This document shows, piece after piece, positions 60,558-64,000 of a DNA stretch of 64,000 nucleotides; the stretch's first letter is position 1, and every line of letters begins with the position of its first letter. The notes under the pieces were generated by a model. That model made no database searches, was not told the DNA's origin, and saw only the letters and a program-made list of their open reading frames with translations. The DNA is taken from NCBI GenBank assembly GCA_048265185.1, contig JBLXBZ010000011.1:1-64000 (forward strand), given 5' to 3'. The translations under genes and the position numbers were made by a program. The stretch comes from JBLXBZ01 sp048265185 (GTDB taxonomy: Bacteria; Pseudomonadota; Alphaproteobacteria; Rhizobiales; Stappiaceae).

Positions 60558-60800
60558 TTAGTTCGCAGTCGAATTTTCGACTACAATCCAACGTTTATTC
60601 TTTGAAATCGGCGCACATTCTTCAATTTGAACTGTGTCGCCAACCTTGTGAGTATTCTGTTCATCATGCGCCCGATATTTCTTTGAGCGGCGCACAACCT
60701 TTTTCAGCAGCGGGTGCGTGAAACGACGTTCGATACGCACCGTAACCGTCTTTTCATTGGCATCGCTGACCACGACGCCCTGAAGTATACGTTTCGGCAT
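60558..60800 (-). CDS. rpsQ: 30S ribosomal protein S17
   Basis: The 80-residue S17 has MPKRILQGVVVSDANEKTVT, the OB-fold strands and VGDTVQIEECAPISKNKRW. ATG 60800 is used because the eight residues before it are not S17-like. Just before the stop, AGTCGAA and TTCGACT form a tight inverted repeat within the coding end. Confidence 0.97.
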   Translation of the reverse strand: MPKRILQGVVVSDANEKTVTVRIERRFTHPLLKKVVRRSKKYRAHDEQNTHKVGDTVQIEECAPISKNKRWIVVENSTAN

Positions 60801-60810
60801 CGTTGTCTCC

Positions 60811-61011
60811 TTAAGCGGTCTCAATCACACGCTTTTCGCGTATGATTGTCTGTATACGCGCGATATCACGGCGAATTTGCCGGACACGCGCTGTGTTTTC
60901 GAGCTGCCCCGTCGCCCGTTGAAAGCGCAGATTAAACTGCTCCTTCTTCAGAACTTCGAGCTCTGTCGCGAGCTCGTCGGGGGTTTTAGCCCGGACATCA
61001 GTTGCCTTCAT
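60811..61011 (-). CDS. rpmC: 50S ribosomal protein L29
   Basis: The 66-residue, two-helix protein near the exit tunnel has KTPDELATELEVLKKEQFNL and RVRQIRRDIARIQTIIREK. The upstream 40 codons of the longer frame overlap rplP and are not counted. Confidence 0.96.
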   Translation of the reverse strand: MKATDVRAKTPDELATELEVLKKEQFNLRFQRATGQLENTARVRQIRRDIARIQTIIREKRVIETA

Positions 61012-61036
61012 GGCGTTGCTCTCCTCGAACCCAGCG

Positions 61037-61450
61037 TTATTCGGCGATGCGCTGGACGAAGCGGCATTTGATCGGCAGCTTTGCAGCAGCCAGTCGCATT
61101 GCTTCGCGTGCGATCTCTTCCGAGACGCCATCGATCTCGAACATCACCCGACCGGGTTTTACCCTGCACGCCCAAAAATCAGGCGAGCCTTTACCTTTAC
61201 CCATGCGGACTTCCGTTGGTTTCGAAGAAACCGGAACATCCGGGAAAATTCTAATCCACACACGGCCCGCACGTTTCATATGACGGGTCATGGCACGACG
61301 GGCCGCCTCAATCTGGCGTGCTGTCACACGCTCCGGCTCCGCCGCCTTCAAACCAAAGGCGCCGAAATTGAGGTCCGTACCGCCTTTGGCTAAGCCATGG
61401 ATGCGGCCCTTGTGCTGCTTGCGGAACTTAGTTCGCTTTGGTTGCAGCAT
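61037..61450 (-). CDS. rplP: 50S ribosomal protein L16
   Basis: The 137-residue L16 has MLQPKRTKFRKQHKGRIHGL and MGKGKGSPDFWACRVKPGRV, both signatures, and lies near the A site tRNA. It follows rpsC by 46 bases. Confidence 0.97.
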   Translation of the reverse strand: MLQPKRTKFRKQHKGRIHGLAKGGTDLNFGAFGLKAAEPERVTARQIEAARRAMTRHMKRAGRVWIRIFPDVPVSSKPTEVRMGKGKGSPDFWACRVKPGRVMFEIDGVSEEIAREAMRLAAAKLPIKCRFVQRIAE

Positions 61451-61496
61451 CTTGTCTCTCTCGTCTTATCAAAAATCCTCGCGCGTCGGCCGCCAA

Positions 61497-62222
61497 TCAG
61501 GCGGCGCGATCGCGATCACCTCGATCCCGGCGTCCACCGCCTTGACCGGACTCAGCAGCTTCACTTGCTTTGCGCTCAGAAGCCATTGGATCATGCTCGA
61601 GGATTTCTCCTTTGAAGATCCAGACCTTTACGCCGCACGCGCCGTAAGCGGTATGCGCCGTTGCCGTGCCATAGTCAATGTCGGCGCGCAGCGTATGTAG
61701 TGGAACGCGACCTTCGCGATACCATTCAATACGCGCGATTTCAGCGCCGCCAAGACGTCCACCGCAGTTGATCCGAATGCCTTGCGCGCCCAGACGCATG
61801 GCAGACTGAACAGCCCGCTTCATGGCCCGACGAAACGCGACGCGACGTTCGAGTTGCTGAGCAATGGAGGCGGCGACCAATTGAGCGTCAACTTCCGGCT
61901 TACGCACTTCAACAATGTTGATGTGCACTTCGGAGTCCGTCAGATTAGCCAACGCTTTGCGCAGCTTTTCAATGTCCGCGCCCTTTTTACCGATCACTAC
62001 ACCTGGACGACCAGAGTGAATGGTGACGCGGCATTTCTTGTGCGGACGCTCAATGACAACCTTAGAAATCGCAGCCTGCTTCAGTTCCTTGAGCAGATAT
62101 TCGCGAATGCGAAAATCTTCATGGAGAAGCGCGCCGTATTCCCCTTTATCCGCGTACCAACGCGAATTCCAGGTGCGGTTGACGCCGAGCCGCAGGCCGA
62201 TCGGATTAGCTTTCTGACCCAT
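61497..62222 (-). CDS. rpsC: 30S ribosomal protein S3
   Basis: The 241-residue S3 has MGQKANPIGLRLGVNRTWNS, the KH domain with the GRPGVVIGKKGADIEKLRKA loop, and the C-terminal signature. The last 25 residues are a Gly/Arg/Asp-rich tail (QGGGRRDRGDRDRAA) that many Alphaproteobacteria share in variable form. The start overlaps rplV (TGATG). Confidence 0.97.
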   Translation of the reverse strand: MGQKANPIGLRLGVNRTWNSRWYADKGEYGALLHEDFRIREYLLKELKQAAISKVVIERPHKKCRVTIHSGRPGVVIGKKGADIEKLRKALANLTDSEVHINIVEVRKPEVDAQLVAASIAQQLERRVAFRRAMKRAVQSAMRLGAQGIRINCGGRLGGAEIARIEWYREGRVPLHTLRADIDYGTATAHTAYGACGVKVWIFKGEILEHDPMASERKASEAAESGQGGGRRDRGDRDRAA

Positions 62223-62602
62223 CAGGCAGTCTCCTCGGATTCACGCACGACAATCGTCAGATTGGAGAATGGCTTCTCAATCCGGCCGACGCGGCCACGG
62301 GCGCGCGGCTGAAACCGCTTGATTACGAACGCCTTACCAACATGCGCTTCTGCGACAACCAGGTTGTCGACATCCAGATCGTGATTGTTTTCCGCATTTG
62401 CAATCGCCGACATCAAAGTCTTTTTGACGTCATCTGCAATGCGCTTACGAGAAAACGTAAGATCGGAAAGTGCTGGTCCGACCTTTTTACCACGGATCGT
62501 AGCCGCGACGAGGTTCAGCTTGCGCGGGGAAACGCGCAACATGCGGCACACCGCCTTCGCCTCGTTCTCGGCGAGCACCCGCTCACGCTTCGGCTTGCCC
62601 AT
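62222..62602 (-). CDS. rplV: 50S ribosomal protein L22
   Basis: The 126-residue L22 has RMLRVSPRKLNLVAATIRGK and the hairpin-tip region RFQPRARGRVGRIEKPFSNL that lines the exit tunnel, where macrolide-resistance changes occur in other species. No deletion is visible. It lies two bases after rpsS. Confidence 0.97.
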   Translation of the reverse strand: MGKPKRERVLAENEAKAVCRMLRVSPRKLNLVAATIRGKKVGPALSDLTFSRKRIADDVKKTLMSAIANAENNHDLDVDNLVVAEAHVGKAFVIKRFQPRARGRVGRIEKPFSNLTIVVRESEETA

Positions 62603-62604
62603 TT

Positions 62605-62883
62605 TTATTTCCTCTTCGCCTTTTTGTCAGCGCCATGGCCGTAATAGGTCCGGGACGGTGAAAACTCACCGAACTTATGACCGATCATGTCCTCTGACAC
62701 CAACACAGGAATGTGCTTCTGGCCGTTATAAACGCCGAAGGTCAATCCTACGAATTGAGGCAGAATGGTTGAACGACGGCTCCAGGTCTTAATAACTTCA
62801 TTACGACCGGATTCGCGAACTTTTTCTGCCTTCTTCAGGATGAAGCCATCGACAAACGGGCCCTTCCAAACAGAACGTGTCAT
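62605..62883 (-). CDS. rpsS: 30S ribosomal protein S19
   Basis: The 92-residue S19 has MTRSVWKGPFVDGFILKKAE and the signature HKFGEFSPSRTYYGHGADKK. It sits in the head of the 30S subunit. It follows rplB by 11 bases. Confidence 0.98.
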   Translation of the reverse strand: MTRSVWKGPFVDGFILKKAEKVRESGRNEVIKTWSRRSTILPQFVGLTFGVYNGQKHIPVLVSEDMIGHKFGEFSPSRTYYGHGADKKAKRK

Positions 62884-62894
62884 GGTGGGTCCCT

Positions 62895-63728
62895 TTACTT
62901 CTTACGCGCGTGACGGCTACGAACAATGAACTTGTCCGTCTGCTTGTTCCGCCGCGTACGCTTACCCTTGGTTGGCTTACCCCATGGCGTCACTGGGTGA
63001 CGACCACCGGATGTCCGACCTTCACCACCACCGTGGGGGTGATCGACCGGGTTCATCGCAACACCGCGAACATGCGGACGACGTCCCAGCCAGCGCGAAC
63101 GACCAGCCTTACCGAGATTAATATTCGAGTGATCCTGATTGGACACGGCGCCGACCGAGGCCATGCAGGTCCCCAGAATGCGACGTTGTTCACCAGAATT
63201 CAAACGAATGATCGTATAGCCTTGATCACGACCAACAATCTGAGCGTAAGCGCCAGCTGAGCGTGCGATCTGCGCGCCTTTGCCTGGCTTCAACTCAAGA
63301 TTATGAACAATCGTTCCAACCGGAATCGATTGTAGCAACATTGCGTTACCCGGCTTCACGTCAACCGACTCGCCTGCGATGATCTTATCACCTTGAGCAA
63401 GACGCTGAGGCGCCAAAATATACGCAAGTTCACCGTCGTCATATTTGATCAGAGCAATGAATGCAGTCCGGTTAGGATCGTATTCAAGCCGCTCAACCGT
63501 GCCGCTAACATCAAACTTACGACGCTTGAAGTCAACGATTCGGTAAGTCCGCTTGTGTCCGCCGCCACGGTTAGGCGAGGTCAAACGACCCGTATTGTTA
63601 CGACCGCCTGACTTTGAAAGGCCTTCGGTCAACTTCTTGACCGGCTTACCCTTCCAAAGCCCCGAACGCTCAACCTGAACCAACTGACGCCGGCCAGGAG
63701 ATGTCGGATTAAAGGTCTTTAGTGCCAT
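62895..63728 (-). CDS. rplB: 50S ribosomal protein L2
   Basis: The 277-residue L2 has MALKTFNPTSPGRRQLVQVE, the RNA-binding GRNNTGRLTSPNRGGGHKRT, and the signature RGVAMNPVDHPHGGGEGRTS with the His essential for peptidyl transferase-centre assembly. It follows rplW by 15 bases. Confidence 0.98.
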   Translation of the reverse strand: MALKTFNPTSPGRRQLVQVERSGLWKGKPVKKLTEGLSKSGGRNNTGRLTSPNRGGGHKRTYRIVDFKRRKFDVSGTVERLEYDPNRTAFIALIKYDDGELAYILAPQRLAQGDKIIAGESVDVKPGNAMLLQSIPVGTIVHNLELKPGKGAQIARSAGAYAQIVGRDQGYTIIRLNSGEQRRILGTCMASVGAVSNQDHSNINLGKAGRSRWLGRRPHVRGVAMNPVDHPHGGGEGRTSGGRHPVTPWGKPTKGKRTRRNKQTDKFIVRSRHARKK

Positions 63729-63743
63729 TTTATCCTTCTCCGC

Positions 63744-64000
63744 CTACAGGCCCGTCGTCACATCGATGGAGTCGCCGTCCTGCAAAGTCACGACCGCTTT
63801 TTTAACGTCTGACTGTTGGCCCAAACGACCCTTGAAGCGCTTTACCTTGCCCTTGCGGACCAAAGTGTTGACCGCTGTCACCTTGACGCCGAATAGCGTT
63901 TCAACAGCTGCCTTGATTTCGGGCTTGGTCGCCGTCGCCGCCACCTTGAAGACCACCTTGTTCTCTTCAGAAGCAAGGGTAGCCTTCTCAGTGATAACCG
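63744..64000 (-). CDS. rplW: 50S ribosomal protein L23 (N-terminus cut by window end)
   Basis: The frame stays open to the window edge, so the true start lies beyond 64000. The visible part begins VITEKATLASEENKVVFKVA and continues PEIKAAVETLFGVKVTAVNT and GRLGQQSDVKKAVVTLQDGD. L23 is the docking site for signal recognition particle and trigger factor at the exit tunnel. A GTG at 63956 is an internal Val, not the start. Confidence 0.95.
   Translation of the reverse strand, partial: VITEKATLASEENKVVFKVAATATKPEIKAAVETLFGVKVTAVNTLVRKGKVKRFKGRLGQQSDVKKAVVTLQDGDSIDVTTGL

Noticed and set aside
1..64000. CRISPR arrays, insertion sequences, prophage or rRNA genes
   Set aside because: No regularly spaced repeats, transposase or integrase genes, phage genes or rRNA sequence were found in the window.

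Overview
The window is a contiguous piece of an alphaproteobacterial chromosome. Evidence for this is the ATP12-type F1-ATPase assembly chaperone, a phasin, DUF1489, the DUF482 acyltransferase-like protein, a short-LID adenylate kinase, zinc-free 101-residue S14, and the order rplW-rplB ... secY-adk-rpsM-rpsK-rpoA-rplQ followed nearby by degP-rarA-crcB-rluC-HAD-ATP12. The exact order or genus cannot be fixed from the sequence alone. No insertion sequence, prophage, integrase or CRISPR array was seen, and nearly all of the window is coding.

Layout. 1-4.2 kb: end of a RidA-like gene, a glycerophosphodiester phosphodiesterase, a DUF482 protein, a HIT protein and an AzlCD-type exporter pair. 4.4-8.2 kb: clpS-clpA (protein quality control), then a phasin with its own promoter and terminator. 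8.4-12 kb: a penicillin-binding carboxypeptidase with a SPOR domain, a membrane DnaJ protein, a VWA-like protein and DUF1489. 12-27 kb: a leucine-catabolism neighbourhood (methylcrotonyl-CoA carboxylase mccB and mccA, isovaleryl-CoA dehydrogenase, a LiuR-like MerR regulator with a candidate operator, a thioesterase and a GNAT enzyme), interrupted by a diguanylate cyclase, GST, rhodanese, DUF599, adenylate cyclase, YdcF, aldo/keto reductase and a ClpP paralogue. 27-35.5 kb: MgtE, tRNA-Leu(GAG), an orphan FliN, LipB, acylphosphatase, and propionyl-CoA carboxylase pccA/pccB with folB and a small secreted protein on the opposite strand between them. 35.6-40 kb: a compact cluster of circularly permuted ATP-grasp, alpha-E, transglutaminase and the proteasome-like peptidase Anbu, followed four bases later by slyX. 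40-51.5 kb: ATP12, HAD phosphatase, RluC-type pseudouridine synthase, CrcB, sterol desaturase-like hydroxylase, a large patatin-like protein, RarA, DegP and a chemoreceptor. 51.6-64 kb: the S10-spc-alpha ribosomal super-operon, read on the minus strand, cut by the window end inside rplW.

The most interesting unit is the Anbu cluster (35671-40046). Its gene content fits a peptide-ligation or protein-modification system paired with a self-compartmentalising protease, but its substrate is not established. A second theme is structural: an unusual number of genes end inside or immediately before perfect inverted repeats without a U-tract (rplO, rpsH, pccB, the lipB/acyP pair, the aldo/keto reductase gene, slyX). 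Further points of interest are an apparent intrinsic terminator inside the ribosomal super-operon between adk and rpsM, and a plus-strand intrinsic terminator between degP and the chemoreceptor gene that serves no visible gene.
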